From an uncultured Mollicutes bacterium (GTDB taxonomy: Bacteria > Bacillota_I > Bacilli_A > RF39 > UBA660): a DNA stretch of 37,839 nucleotides. The stretch's first letter is position 1. Each line of letters starts with the position of its first letter. Both the position numbers and the translations under genes were made by a program. Below are positions 9,296 to 17,990 of this stretch, in pieces. The notes below the pieces were generated by a model. That model was not told the origin of the DNA and made no database searches. It saw only the letters and a list, made by a program, of their open reading frames with translations. The DNA is taken from contig UQQI01000010.1 in NCBI GenBank assembly GCA_900543055.1, positions 1 through 37,839 on the forward strand, written 5' to 3'.

Positions 9296-10519
9296 TTATC
9301 TTAACTTTCCTTTTACACCTTTTGCTCCTTTTAATCCACCATTACTAGCAAATCCTGCAAGAATGTTTGTTTCAAAGGAATGAGTTTTACTTACTCTCTT
9401 CTTATAATCTTTTATTCCAATATTTATCATATCATCTAATACTTTTGTAAAGTTGATATCTTTTGCATCCCATAGATAGAATGCTAAACTTCCTGGAATT
9501 GAATTAATTTCATTTAAGTAAACTTTATTATCTTTTCTATCAATTAAGAAGTCTATTCTTGAGTTACCAGAACTTCCTAACACTTTGAATGCTTCTTTTG
9601 CTACTCTTTCTACTTCTTTTCTTACATCATCATCTAAGTCTGCTGGTAATTTTCTGCTAGCTGATGCCATACCTTTTGATGCACCTTTTACAGGTGTTTT
9701 TAATTTACCCTTTGTTTTTCCTCCACCAATATATTTATCAGTGTATGTTAAGAATTTATTACATGAAAGTACTTCTTCAATTTCACTTACTTTTTGATGT
9801 TCATAGTTACCCATAACAGCAATATTTACTTCTTTTAAGTCTTCTACTACTTCTTCTACTACAATTTTACTGTCATATTGAACTGCTTCATCTATTGCTT
9901 CTTTTAGACTTGACTCATCATCACAAACATTAATACCTACACTTGATCCCGTAGTTGCTGGTTTAACAATTACTGGATATTTTAATTTTGAAACTTTTTT
10001 TATCACTTCTTCTGGGTCTTGTCTATAATCATTATCATAGAACCATACATAATTTTTTATTGGTAAGTTAGCACTTGCCCAAACGTCTTTCATGAATGCT
10101 TTATCTTGTCCAACTACTGCAGCATATACATTTGGTCCAACATATGGAATACCAATGGTTTGTAAATATCCTTGTAGTACACCATCTTCTACGTTTGTAC
10201 CATGAACTATTGGGAATGCAATGTCTAATTCTTTTACAACTGATTTAAATAATCCATGTTTCTTTTGTAATACATAACTTCCATCTTTATAATATAAAAC
10301 TACATTATCACTATATTTTTTTATTAGACTAAAATCTTGATATACTTCAATATCTTTTAACATATCACCTGTATACCATTCTCTATCTTTTGTAATATAA
10401 ATTGGAATTACTTCATATTTTTTTTCATCTATTTTATTCATGGCTTGAATCGCTGAGATAATACTTACTTCATGTTCAACTGTTTCTCCACCAAAAATTA
10501 CTCCTACTTTTATTCTCAT
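9296..10519 (-). CDS. ddl: D-alanine--D-alanine ligase
   Basis: ATP-grasp ligase joining two D-alanines for peptidoglycan precursors in the cytoplasm. Seen: N-terminal GGETVEHEVSIISA, the family signature; VKPATTGSSVG near 183-193 (ATP-binding loop); EINSIPGS near 337-344 (metal and oxyanion site). The omega loop reads YTDKY; its last Tyr matches E. coli DdlB Tyr216, arguing for D-Ala-D-Ala rather than D-Ala-D-lactate. The protein has 407 residues against 300-370 usual. Extra length comes from a Gly/Lys/Ala-rich insert after YTDKYIGGG and a basic, Gly-rich tail ending GKLR. AGGAGAG overlaps the TAG of murF, and the ATG is 14 bases after that stop, so the genes are coupled. Confidence 0.95.
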   Translation of the reverse strand: MRIKVGVIFGGETVEHEVSIISAIQAMNKIDEKKYEVIPIYITKDREWYTGDMLKDIEVYQDFSLIKKYSDNVVLYYKDGSYVLQKKHGLFKSVVKELDIAFPIVHGTNVEDGVLQGYLQTIGIPYVGPNVYAAVVGQDKAFMKDVWASANLPIKNYVWFYDNDYRQDPEEVIKKVSKLKYPVIVKPATTGSSVGINVCDDESSLKEAIDEAVQYDSKIVVEEVVEDLKEVNIAVMGNYEHQKVSEIEEVLSCNKFLTYTDKYIGGGKTKGKLKTPVKGASKGMASASRKLPADLDDDVRKEVERVAKEAFKVLGSSGNSRIDFLIDRKDNKVYLNEINSIPGSLAFYLWDAKDINFTKVLDDMINIGIKDYKKRVSKTHSFETNILAGFASNGGLKGAKGVKGKLR

Positions 10520-10533
10520 TAAAAATCACTCTC

Positions 10534-12150
10534 CTAATTTTCATTATATGTATCTGGTAAATCATTTTCGAATAATGCATATACTTCTTCATTTAATGCT
10601 AAATTACTAATATAAGGATATGCATCTCTTACATCATTAAATACCACTATTTTATCTTTGTCAAATCCACTAGTTAATAGGCCTTCTTTTATAGGCTGTG
10701 TCTTTTTCTCTCCTATTAATATAGCAATATCTGCAACTTTAGCAATTTGTTCACCAAATATTTTGTTATATTCGTCTTCTTTTTCTCCAAGTTCTATCAT
10801 ACCTGGTGTTACTACAACTTTTGTTCCTGGCATCATTCCAAGAATTTTACATGCATTTTCTGCTCCTACAGGATTAGAGTTATAGGCATCATCTATTTGA
10901 TAGAAATTACCTAGTTTTTTAAGTTCAAGTCTATGTTCTACTGGTTTAACATTTTTTACAGCCATCTCTAAGTCAGATATATCTATATCAAATTCTCTAC
11001 CGCATGCAATTGCTGCTAAAATATTATAGACATTATGATTTCCTAATAATTTAGTTTCAAAATGATACTTTTTAGAGTCACCTTTAAAAATCACATCAAA
11101 ACTTGAACCTTTATTTGAATATTTTATATTAGTTGCTCTTACATCAACATCTTTATTATCTATACCTATCCAAATAGTTTTAACTTTGTTTTTTAATTTA
11201 TAATTTAATTGTTTTTCATCATCACCATTTAATACTGCGAATCCATCGCTTGGTAATGACTCAATAAGTTCGAACTTACCTTTAATAATATTTTCTTCAC
11301 TACCAAAACTTTCTAAGTGAGCAGTACCAATACGTGTTAAAATACCATATTTAGGTTTTACTAACTTACAAAGTCCTGCGATTTCTCCTCTTACGTATGC
11401 TCCCATTTCTGCTATAAATATATCAGTAAATTTATCCATATAATTATTTACTGTCATTATTAAACCATTATATGTATTTAAATTTCTTGGAGTTGGTAAA
11501 GCATTATATTTAATATTTAAGATATCACTTAATATATTTTTAGAACTTGTTTTACCATAACTTCCTGTGATACCTATTATCTTAAGATTAGGCATGTTTT
11601 TCAATTTATTTTGAGCTTTTCTTTTATAGTGAATGTAAACACCTTTTTCAACAGGTGTATTTATTAGCATTGCTATAAATACTATAAATGCATTCAAATA
11701 TAACATGATATTTTCTGCAAAAAGAATTTTCCATGCAAGTTTTATGTTATTTAAATCAAATATTAAAAATATTACTGGTATTATGTAAATAATAGTTGTT
11801 GTAAATATTAATCTTTTTATTCTTGCTGTTATAACTAACTTCTTTTTATTTTGATCATTTTTTATTTTTTTATCCCAAGTATATCCTATTAATATTAAAA
11901 ATAAAGCTATTAGAATCATAGATAGTGTTGAAACAAAACTTAAATCAAAAACTACAAATATTCCTATTAATGAAATACATATTAAAATTATATCAAGACA
12001 TAAGAATTGTCTTTTATTATTAAATACCCATTTTAAATATCTATTATTCTCGTTATATAAGTTTTGTTGTAGCATATGTAATGTTCTTCTTGATTTATTT
12101 GCTACTGCATAAATAAAGGTCGCAATTAAAATTAAATAAATTATTATCAT
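10534..12150 (-). CDS. murF: MurF-type UDP-MurNAc-tripeptide--D-Ala-D-Ala ligase with N-terminal membrane domain
   Basis: Mur ligase of 538 residues. The P-loop GITGSYGKTSSKN lies near 192-204. AEMGAYVRGEI and the C-terminal VEHRLELKKLG...IDDAYNSNP are typical of MurF, which adds D-Ala-D-Ala to the UDP-MurNAc-tripeptide. About five hydrophobic segments (roughly 1-18, 52-72, 74-92, 112-131, 142-164) precede the ligase core. Classical soluble MurF lacks these, so this form probably works at the membrane beside lipid-linked cell-wall synthesis. Start chosen by AGGAGG 8 bases before the ATG. It sits between an alpha/beta hydrolase (12-base gap) and ddl, which makes its dipeptide substrate. Confidence 0.88.
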   Translation of the reverse strand: MIIIYLILIATFIYAVANKSRRTLHMLQQNLYNENNRYLKWVFNNKRQFLCLDIILICISLIGIFVVFDLSFVSTLSMILIALFLILIGYTWDKKIKNDQNKKKLVITARIKRLIFTTTIIYIIPVIFLIFDLNNIKLAWKILFAENIMLYLNAFIVFIAMLINTPVEKGVYIHYKRKAQNKLKNMPNLKIIGITGSYGKTSSKNILSDILNIKYNALPTPRNLNTYNGLIMTVNNYMDKFTDIFIAEMGAYVRGEIAGLCKLVKPKYGILTRIGTAHLESFGSEENIIKGKFELIESLPSDGFAVLNGDDEKQLNYKLKNKVKTIWIGIDNKDVDVRATNIKYSNKGSSFDVIFKGDSKKYHFETKLLGNHNVYNILAAIACGREFDIDISDLEMAVKNVKPVEHRLELKKLGNFYQIDDAYNSNPVGAENACKILGMMPGTKVVVTPGMIELGEKEDEYNKIFGEQIAKVADIAILIGEKKTQPIKEGLLTSGFDKDKIVVFNDVRDAYPYISNLALNEEVYALFENDLPDTYNEN

Positions 12151-12162
12151 CTTATAGTCCTC

Positions 12163-12882
12163 CTAGAAAAAATTGTCTAATATTGTAACTACTCTTGGTA
12201 AATTTTCAAGATAAGCGTAATGTGTTCCAGGTAGTGTTATAAGTGCAGCATCCAGCATAATTTTTTCTAATTCTTTTGCTTCATTCAATGGAGCTTCTGT
12301 GTCATTTGTTCCCCATATTAACAATGTTGGCTCTTCTATTTCTCTTGCAAACTTTGATAAGTCTTCATTAACAACATTAACTAAAGTTTGTCGCATTATT
12401 GGGCTTGCAGCTTTATAATCTCTTGAACCGATGAATTTTTTCATATATTCACCTAGGCAATTTAAACCTGGAAGTGTTTTTAATTTTTTTAATATTTTTA
12501 CACCTAGAGAAAGTTCTTCTTGAATTCTTATACATGGGCTTCCAAATAACACTAATTTTGATATTGGATTTCTAGCACTATATCTAATTGCTACTCTTCC
12601 TCCAAATGAATGGCCTATAACAATTGGCTTTTTTACATTAACCTTTTTTAGAAATTCTTCTAACATTAATTCATAATCATCAATTGTCCATGCCTCTTTT
12701 GGTTCTTCACTTTCACCAAATCCCGGAAAATCAAGAATCGTAATTCTAAATCTATTTTGAAAATTATCCCCAATTGGACGCATCATTTCTATATTTTGAC
12801 CCCATCCATGTAATAATACAATATCATTACCTTCTCCATATTGTATGTAATTTATACTAAGATTTTTAATATTAATTTTCAT
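12163..12882 (-). CDS. Alpha/beta hydrolase
   Basis: A 239-residue alpha/beta-hydrolase fold enzyme. Oxyanion-hole motif HGWG (25-28), nucleophile elbow G90-H91-S92-F93-G94, acid D194 in WGTND and base H221 in GTHYAYLE form a complete Ser-Asp-His triad. No signal peptide, so it is cytoplasmic. The substrate cannot be read from sequence; small esterases and C-C hydrolases of this type are common. It is the first gene of an operon with murF and ddl, which hints at a wall-related or amino-acyl substrate, but that is inference only. GGAGTGA lies 5 bases before the ATG. Confidence 0.85.
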   Translation of the reverse strand: MKINIKNLSINYIQYGEGNDIVLLHGWGQNIEMMRPIGDNFQNRFRITILDFPGFGESEEPKEAWTIDDYELMLEEFLKKVNVKKPIVIGHSFGGRVAIRYSARNPISKLVLFGSPCIRIQEELSLGVKILKKLKTLPGLNCLGEYMKKFIGSRDYKAASPIMRQTLVNVVNEDLSKFAREIEEPTLLIWGTNDTEAPLNEAKELEKIMLDAALITLPGTHYAYLENLPRVVTILDNFF

Positions 12883-12899
12883 TGAATCACTCCAGGATA

Positions 12900-12910
12900 A
12901 TTATATCACA
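12900..12910 (-). promoter_or_regulatory. Extended -10 promoter of the hydrolase-murF-ddl operon
   Basis: Minus strand TGTGATATAAT, a perfect -10 with TGn, about 17 bases upstream of the hydrolase start. No clear -35 is present. Confidence 0.5.
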
Positions 12911-12990
12911 ATCGAATTATAAGTAAAAGAAATATAATTTTATTAACTTTTTTACATTTTTTATTTTATTTTTATATGTAAAATTATGTA

Positions 12991-13016
12991 AAAAAGAAAC
13001 TATCTTCTAGTTTCTT
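12991..13016 (-). terminator. Intrinsic terminator overlapping the stop codon of the 263-residue membrane protein gene
   Basis: Perfect 9-bp stem AAGAAACTA/TAGTTTCTT (12994-13002 with 13008-13016), 5-base loop, then five T on the minus strand. The stop codon TAG (13000-13002) lies within the 3' arm. Confidence 0.8.
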
Positions 13017-13791
13017 CTATTGAATAAAAATTGTAATCACCATCACTATTTACTTTAAACGTATATGTATAATTTTTTAGACTTGAACTGAATTTTGCCA
13101 TAACTTCATCTTCACTTATTATACCATTTCTTAATGAAATACTTCCAATGAGTTTAGATTTATCTTTTGAGGTATAAAGTTTTGCTGATGTTGCAGCATC
13201 TCCATTTACAGTATTATATTCTACATAATATATTTTTCTTTTTACAATGATACTATCATTTGTTAATGAAGTTGATACATTTATTGCATGATACTCTGGT
13301 GAAAATAATTGTTTTGTAGTTGGTGCAATGTATGCATACTTATCTGTTCCTGCATCATATACAACATTATATAATTGTCCTGGTTGAAAACTTGCGGCAT
13401 TATATTTTAAGTATGTCCCAAAAATACTTTCAAATTTTCTTTTTACATTTCCACCTGTTAAATATTGTACAGTTGTTGTTCCACCTAAATCTTTATGCAT
13501 AGAAGTAAATAATGCAGCAGATGTATCAAAATTTTTAGCAAATAGTTTTTTTCCTTGGTAAATATAACCAAAATAATTTGAATTATTATCATTAAAAGTA
13601 TCATCAAACTTAGTTAATATATCACCTACTTGATACATGACATTTAAATCAATATCCACATTATCAATAGTTGTTATCGTTGCTTTTTCTTCTTTTGTTT
13701 TATAAAAATTGTCATAATAAATAAATCCACTTAACCCCAAGATAATTAATACTAAAATAACTATAGTAATAATAATTTTTTTATTCTCCAT
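13000..13791 (-). CDS. Membrane-anchored extracytoplasmic protein, function unknown
   Basis: 263 residues. A single hydrophobic segment (about 5-27, Lys-rich before it) anchors the protein with the rest outside. The outer part has many Tyr, Thr, Ser and Asn and looks beta-rich; no Cys-based lipobox and no sortase motif are seen. I do not recognise a family. The gene is alone on the minus strand, with AGGAGAGG 6 bases before the ATG, a promoter about 30 bases upstream and its own terminator across the stop codon. It could be a cell-surface or wall-associated protein; this is inference from topology only. Confidence 0.75.
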   Translation of the reverse strand: MENKKIIITIVILVLIILGLSGFIYYDNFYKTKEEKATITTIDNVDIDLNVMYQVGDILTKFDDTFNDNNSNYFGYIYQGKKLFAKNFDTSAALFTSMHKDLGGTTTVQYLTGGNVKRKFESIFGTYLKYNAASFQPGQLYNVVYDAGTDKYAYIAPTTKQLFSPEYHAINVSTSLTNDSIIVKRKIYYVEYNTVNGDAATSAKLYTSKDKSKLIGSISLRNGIISEDEVMAKFSSSLKNYTYTFKVNSDGDYNFYSIEETRR

Positions 13792-13818
13792 ATTAGCCTC
13801 TCCTCATATCATAGTATA

Positions 13819-13850
13819 ATTATATAATAAATTTATTTACTTGTACAAGT
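13819..13850 (-). promoter_or_regulatory. Promoter with palindromic operator candidate
   Basis: Minus strand TTGTAC (13843-13848), 18 bases, TATAAT (13819-13824). The -35 lies inside a perfect 12-bp palindrome, ACTTGTACAAGT (13839-13850), which is a plausible repressor site controlling the downstream membrane protein gene. Confidence 0.5.
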
Positions 13851-14208
13851 GAGTTAATTTATTTTTAATTATTTTTTACTCAGTGGCCAATTGACTGTTC
13901 TTTTTTTATATAAAAATTAATCCATACTATTTGTAACATTTTTTAAATTTAACACATATATCATATTTAAAAAAATTATAATGCTTTTTTATTTACTTTA
14001 TTAATACAAATATTTGTTCTTGATAAAAGTTTATTATTTGGTAATTTATTAAAACTTGTTGTCGATGATTCTAGATTTTAATTTTAAATATTCATGGTTA
14101 CACCTATGTAGTAATCTATCTTAAAAACTTTTTTCTTGTTAATAATTTAATATTCTCTATTAATATTTGAGTGCATATTATATCATATTTTTAAGATAAA
14201 TAAAAGTC
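13851..14208. other. Gene-free spacer
   Basis: About 360 bases of very AT-rich sequence between divergent genes. I see no open reading frame with a ribosome-binding site, no tRNA and no convincing long hairpin. Confidence 0.5.
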
Positions 14209-14236
14209 TTGTTTTTTTATTAAATATAAGTAGAAT
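14209..14236 (+). promoter_or_regulatory. Weak candidate promoter of the ABC exporter gene
   Basis: TTGTTT, 16 bases, TAGAAT on the plus strand, 38 bases before the start codon. The -35 matches only half of the consensus. Confidence 0.3.
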
Positions 14237-14273
14237 TTTATATATTATTTTATGTATTTATTGGGGGTGTTTT

Positions 14274-16022
14274 ATGTTAAAAAGAAAGAAAAATAAAGAT
14301 AATTCTAGTTTGTTATTAAATTTAAAAAGAACTTGGAAATATGTTAAACAATCAAATTACAAGTTAATAATATTTGTTATATTATGTTTAGCTGATGCTG
14401 TTATTGGAGCGATATTACCAATTTTTTCTGCTAAAATAATTTTAAATATTACAAATGGTGTTGTAAGTCAATTATTCTTATCTGCTATGACTGTTCTTGG
14501 TCTTGATATTGTATCTTACATAGTAAATTATTTTGATTTTCGTCTATATAGATTAATTAATCAAAAGACACTAATAAGTATGCAAGAAGATTTGGCAAAA
14601 GAAATACTAAATATCAAAGTTAAGGAAATCGATAAAAATACATCTGGTTTATTTATTGATAGATTAAATAGAGATACTGAAGAAATTGCTGATGTGTTTG
14701 TTAATTATATTTTTGCTATTTCAAATGTAATATCAAATATTGGTGTCTTGCTTGCAGTATTTATTTTAAATAAAGCTATATTTGTATATTCAGTTATTAC
14801 ATCTATTTGTTTATTTTTTATTGATAAAAAAGGTGTTAATAAGCAAAATGAAATATTTAAAAATGTAAGAAAACTTAGAGAAAAGAAAACCGGACTAATT
14901 AGTGAAGTAGTTCGTGGTATGAGAGATGTTAAAGTTCTAAATGCTAATGATACAATGTTGAAGCAAATGTCAGATAAGATTGAAGAAACAACTAAAGAAC
15001 AGATTCATGCTCTTAATACTGCTACTTTTTATAATTATATTAGAAGAAATTTAAATTCTTTGTTTGATTTTATCTATATAATATTATGTTGTTATTTAAT
15101 GGATAAATCTTTAATTACAATTCCTGCTCTTATCATTGCTTATAATTATCAGTATAAAATTAAAAATTTATTGAATAGTTTCGTTAGAGTAATAGAGATT
15201 AATAAGTCTTTTGAACTTGCTGCTAATAGAGTTTATGAAATAATTTATGATAATAAATTTGAAAAAGAAAAATTTGGTAAGAAAAATATAAAGAAACTAA
15301 CTGGAAATATTATATTTAATGATGTATGTTTTAGTTATGATGATATTCCTATACTTAAAAAGATGAATTTTGAGATAAAGGCTAATGAAAGAGTTGCTTT
15401 TGTTGGTAAAAGTGGCGCTGGTAAAACTACAATATTTAATTTAATTACAAAACTTTATGATATTAATGATGGTGAAATACTATTAGATGGTACTAATATA
15501 AATAATCTAAGTCGTTCGGCTATTAGAGATAATATGTCTATAATTACACAAAGCCCTTACATTTTTAACTTTTCTATAAAAGATAATTTATTACTTGCTA
15601 AAAAGAATGCTACTATTGATGAGATTAAAGTTGCTTGTAAGGCAGCATGTATAGATGACTATATTGAGTCTCTTCCAGATGGATATGATACAATTGTAGG
15701 AGAAAATGGAGTAATTTTATCAGGTGGTCAAAAACAAAGAATTGCTATTGCACGTGCACTATTAATGAAAACAGAAATTATATTATTTGACGAAGCAACA
15801 AGTGCGTTAGATAATGAAACTCAAAGTAAAATACAAGAAGCAATTGATAATTTAAAAGGAAAATATACTATATTGATTGTTGCTCATAGATTATCTACTG
15901 TAATTGATTCAGATAAAATATTTGTAGTAGATGATGGTAAGATAATTGCTTCAGGTACACATAGTGAATTATTAGAAAGTTGTAATTTCTATAAAAAATT
16001 ATATAGTAAAGATTTAGTATAG
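14274..16022 (+). CDS. ABC exporter, fused permease and ATPase
   Basis: 582 residues, a half-transporter expected to act as a dimer in the membrane. The N-terminal half (about 30-300) holds the hydrophobic segments of an ABC_membrane domain. The ATPase half is complete: Walker A GKSGAGKTT near 378, Q-loop region ITQSPYIFN, signature LSGGQKQRIAIARAL near 482, Walker B ILFDEATSALD near 502, switch His in VAHRLST near 538. Such proteins export lipids, peptides or drugs; the cargo cannot be told. GGGGGTG lies before the ATG. It is monocistronic, with no second half-transporter or peptide gene next to it. Confidence 0.92.
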   Translation: MLKRKKNKDNSSLLLNLKRTWKYVKQSNYKLIIFVILCLADAVIGAILPIFSAKIILNITNGVVSQLFLSAMTVLGLDIVSYIVNYFDFRLYRLINQKTLISMQEDLAKEILNIKVKEIDKNTSGLFIDRLNRDTEEIADVFVNYIFAISNVISNIGVLLAVFILNKAIFVYSVITSICLFFIDKKGVNKQNEIFKNVRKLREKKTGLISEVVRGMRDVKVLNANDTMLKQMSDKIEETTKEQIHALNTATFYNYIRRNLNSLFDFIYIILCCYLMDKSLITIPALIIAYNYQYKIKNLLNSFVRVIEINKSFELAANRVYEIIYDNKFEKEKFGKKNIKKLTGNIIFNDVCFSYDDIPILKKMNFEIKANERVAFVGKSGAGKTTIFNLITKLYDINDGEILLDGTNINNLSRSAIRDNMSIITQSPYIFNFSIKDNLLLAKKNATIDEIKVACKAACIDDYIESLPDGYDTIVGENGVILSGGQKQRIAIARALLMKTEIILFDEATSALDNETQSKIQEAIDNLKGKYTILIVAHRLSTVIDSDKIFVVDDGKIIASGTHSELLESCNFYKKLYSKDLV

Positions 16023-16059
16023 TAATAAAATAAAAAATCATTTTAATTAGTAATAAATA

Positions 16060-16110
16060 AAGTATATGAGAAAAAGGTATATAATAAATTTTAATGTATA
16101 TACTTTTTTT
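16060..16110 (+). terminator. Possible terminator after the ABC exporter gene
   Basis: An 8-bp stem AAGTATAT/ATATACTT (16060-16067 with 16098-16105) with a long, A-rich loop of about 30 bases, followed by T7. The long loop makes it a weak prediction. Confidence 0.4.
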
Positions 16111-16167
16111 ATACCCTACTTTACATTCAGAACAATTAAATTATTTATCATTTTATTAATTACTATA

Positions 16168-16176
16168 TGATATAAT
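16168..16176 (+). promoter_or_regulatory. Extended -10 promoter of the Asn-rich membrane protein gene
   Basis: TGATATAAT on the plus strand, about 25 bases before the ATG at 16201, which also has AGGAG at a 9-base spacing. These signals show that the broken gene once had a real start. Confidence 0.5.
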
Positions 16177-16200
16177 TTTTTATAGTAGGAGTAATTTAAT

Positions 16201-16609
16201 ATGAACAATAATTTAAATAACGGTTTTTTTAAAGGAACAAATAATAACGAAGTTAATAATACTAATAATCAACCTAGTCTAACTGATTTTTTTTGGAGTT
16301 CCACAATCTAGTAGTCAAAATAATTTTTCTAATAGCACAAATAATAATACTATTTGCAATAGAAATAACAATAACAATAATAATATAGATGAAGTTAACA
16401 TTTATGATAGTAGTATTTATAATGATAATTTTCAAAATAACAATTCTTTTCAGAATAATATTAATAATATTCAAAATGTAATGATTAATAATACTGTAAA
16501 TAAAAGTTCTAGTAATAGCAATATTATAATAGTAATAATTATTATTCTTGTTATTGGTATTGTTAGTATCAATGTTTTTATTAATAAACTTTCAAATACA
16601 GGAAATTAG
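16201..16609 (+). pseudogene. 5' part of a broken Asn-rich membrane protein gene (T8 frameshift and in-frame stop)
   Basis: From ATG 16201 (promoter and AGGAG present) the frame runs MNNNLNNGFFKGTNNN... and stops at a TAG soon after a run of eight T at 16285-16292. Dropping one T opens the frame: an Asn/Ser/Gln-rich cytoplasmic stretch of about 100 residues, then one membrane helix (IIIVIIIILVIGIVSI), up to TAG 16607-16609. That TAG is in frame with the next reading frame at 16613. The simplest reading is one ancestral gene of about 310 codons, low-complexity N-terminus, single helix and extracellular domain, now with two lesions. Slippage at the T8 run or reinitiation after the TAG could rescue expression. 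Confidence 0.7.
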
Positions 16610-16612
16610 GTA

Positions 16613-17134
16613 ATGGAAGATGCTAAATATGTTTCATCCATGTGTATTGGTAGTGGTTGCTCTATAGTTTTTGATAATAATGATAATAGTGAAACATATA
16701 AATTAGATGAAAAATACTATGATACAATAGTTCTCTTAAAAAAATATGATAAGTATATTAAATTGAATTTATATCATAATAAAAATAATATTACAGATTA
16801 TAAAATAATATTAAGATCAAATGGTAATGAAATTGATAAAGCAAGTAATGAAGAAGAACTAAGAAAAGCAATTGGTTTATATGTCATTGGTACATATACA
16901 GATACTTTTTCTTTAAAAAATATTGAAAATAATTCATTTTATTTTGGAGACGATGGTTCTTATACATTTGATAATTATACATTTGTAGATAAAAATGGTA
17001 ATGAATGTGAAATGAAATATATAAATACAAATGGTTCATTAAGTTTAAATATTGGTAATTCGTATACTATAACTTTTGGAGTAAAAAAGAATTCCGCTGA
17101 TATTTATGAGTATATAATAAAAAATATCATTTAA
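16613..17134 (+). CDS. Extracytoplasmic domain of the Asn-rich membrane protein, separated by an in-frame stop
   Basis: 173 codons, MEDAKYVSSMC..., in the same frame as the membrane helix that ends two codons upstream at a TAG. Content is polar and beta-like, with regular Gly, Asn, Tyr and Thr and two N-terminal Cys (C11, C15 region). No signal peptide is present, so on its own it would stay in the cytoplasm. There is no proper ribosome-binding site in front of the ATG (only AGG three bases away), so it probably depended on the upstream part. Family not recognised. It is followed at once by a strong terminator. Confidence 0.5.
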   Translation: MEDAKYVSSMCIGSGCSIVFDNNDNSETYKLDEKYYDTIVLLKKYDKYIKLNLYHNKNNITDYKIILRSNGNEIDKASNEEELRKAIGLYVIGTYTDTFSLKNIENNSFYFGDDGSYTFDNYTFVDKNGNECEMKYINTNGSLSLNIGNSYTITFGVKKNSADIYEYIIKNII

Positions 17135-17136
17135 AA

Positions 17137-17177
17137 TTAAAACTCTGTTTATGATATATAGTTAAACAGAGTTTTAA
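17137..17177 (+). terminator. Strong intrinsic terminator, probably bidirectional
   Basis: Perfect 15-bp stem (17137-17151 with 17163-17177), centre AACTCTGTTTA/TAAACAGAGTT, 11-base loop, three bases after the stop at 17132-17134. A/T tracts form the base of the stem on both sides. Confidence 0.7.
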
Positions 17178-17258
17178 TTAATTTCGTCGAATAATATCTT
17201 AATATAAGTTTATTGCATTCATATGAGTTAATTATGAAAATAAAATTTTTTTGAATGA

Positions 17259-17285
17259 TAAAAAAAATCAATCTTTCGATTGATT
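17259..17285 (-). terminator. Orphan minus-strand intrinsic terminator
   Basis: Perfect 8-bp stem AATCAATC/GATTGATT (17266-17273 with 17278-17285) with loop TTTC, followed on the minus strand by eight T. No minus-strand gene ends here now; 17286-17489 has no gene I can support. It may be the relic of a gene lost when the island arrived, or the end of an unseen small RNA. Confidence 0.6.
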
Positions 17286-17489
17286 CTATATATCAAGTTC
17301 AAACTAAATAGTTCGAACAGATTCGTCAATTGGACCTTAAATTTTCTTATATTCGAAATTTTATACTGCCAAGATGGATTAAATCAACTAAATAAATTAT
17401 ATATAGTTTCATTAAAAATAGCAATACCATTTGTGTCTTATTTAAAATTAACGTTAATTTTCATTTGGAAGTTCGTTTATTAATATATA

Positions 17490-17988
17490 ACGGAATTAAG
17501 TCTGATTATAGTATAATATATATCGTTTCTATGCAGATATAAGGAGGAATTGAAAATGAAAAAAACATGGAAACATATAAATTTAGAACAAAGAAAACTT
17601 ATCAGCTCAGGAATTGCTCATAATGATAGATTAATTGAAATCGCAGAAAGACTTGAACTTGATCCACGAAGTATTTCTAAAGAAGTTAGAAGAAATAGAG
17701 TTCCTATTGATTATATAAAGGAATGCATATCTAAATGCCCTAACCTTAATCGTTGGCCATTAGTTTGTACTAAATGCAAATTAAGATATTCAAAAGATTG
17801 TTGCTACACAAAATTTAAATATGATACTAGAACTGCTCAAAGAAAAGCCGAAGCAAACTTAATTAATTCAAGAAAGGGTATCGATTTAGATAGTGAAGAA
17901 TTTAAAAAGTTAGATTCAATCATTAAATGTGGGATTAAGGAAAACAAATCTATATATCAAATAAAAACTTACGAACCGTTAATTCCGT
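17490..17988 (+). mobile_element. Internally deleted IS30-family element
   Basis: A truncated IS30 transposase frame is flanked by a 10-bp inverted match, ACGGAATTAA at 17490-17499 and TTAATTCCGT at 17979-17988, taken as the element ends. At about 500 bp it is half the length of a full IS30-family element (about 1 kb). It has kept the ends and the 5' part of the gene and lost the DDE domain. No clear target duplication is seen. Confidence 0.5.
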
Positions 17989-17990
17989 AA
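17556..17990 (+). pseudogene. Truncated IS30-family transposase (N-terminal DNA-binding part only)
   Basis: About 144 residues. The start KTWKHINLEQRKLISSGI followed by LIEIAERLELDPRSISKEVRRNR is the helix-turn-helix (HTH_38) that IS30 transposases use to bind their ends. The Cys-containing linker (CPNLNRWPLVCTKCK...CCYTK) and KENKSIYQI are also typical of the family. After YQI the frame changes to KTYEPLIP and stops in the right-end repeat, so the DDE catalytic domain is missing. A TTG at 17550 is in frame, but AAGGAGG is only 2 bases away from it and 8 from the ATG at 17556. The product may still bind IS30 ends and act as a repressor. Confidence 0.75.

Noticed and set aside
16274..16474. 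Minus-strand frame rich in Ile opposite the Asn-rich gene
   Set aside because: It is the complement of AAT/ATT repeats in the pseudogene; long Ile/Val runs are the mirror of Asn codons. No start signal.
17280..17483. Open frame of 67 codons on the plus strand
   Set aside because: It has no ribosome-binding site, no recognisable family and lies in scar sequence between a terminator and the IS30 end. Its Leu/Ile/Phe-rich content is what random AT-rich DNA gives.
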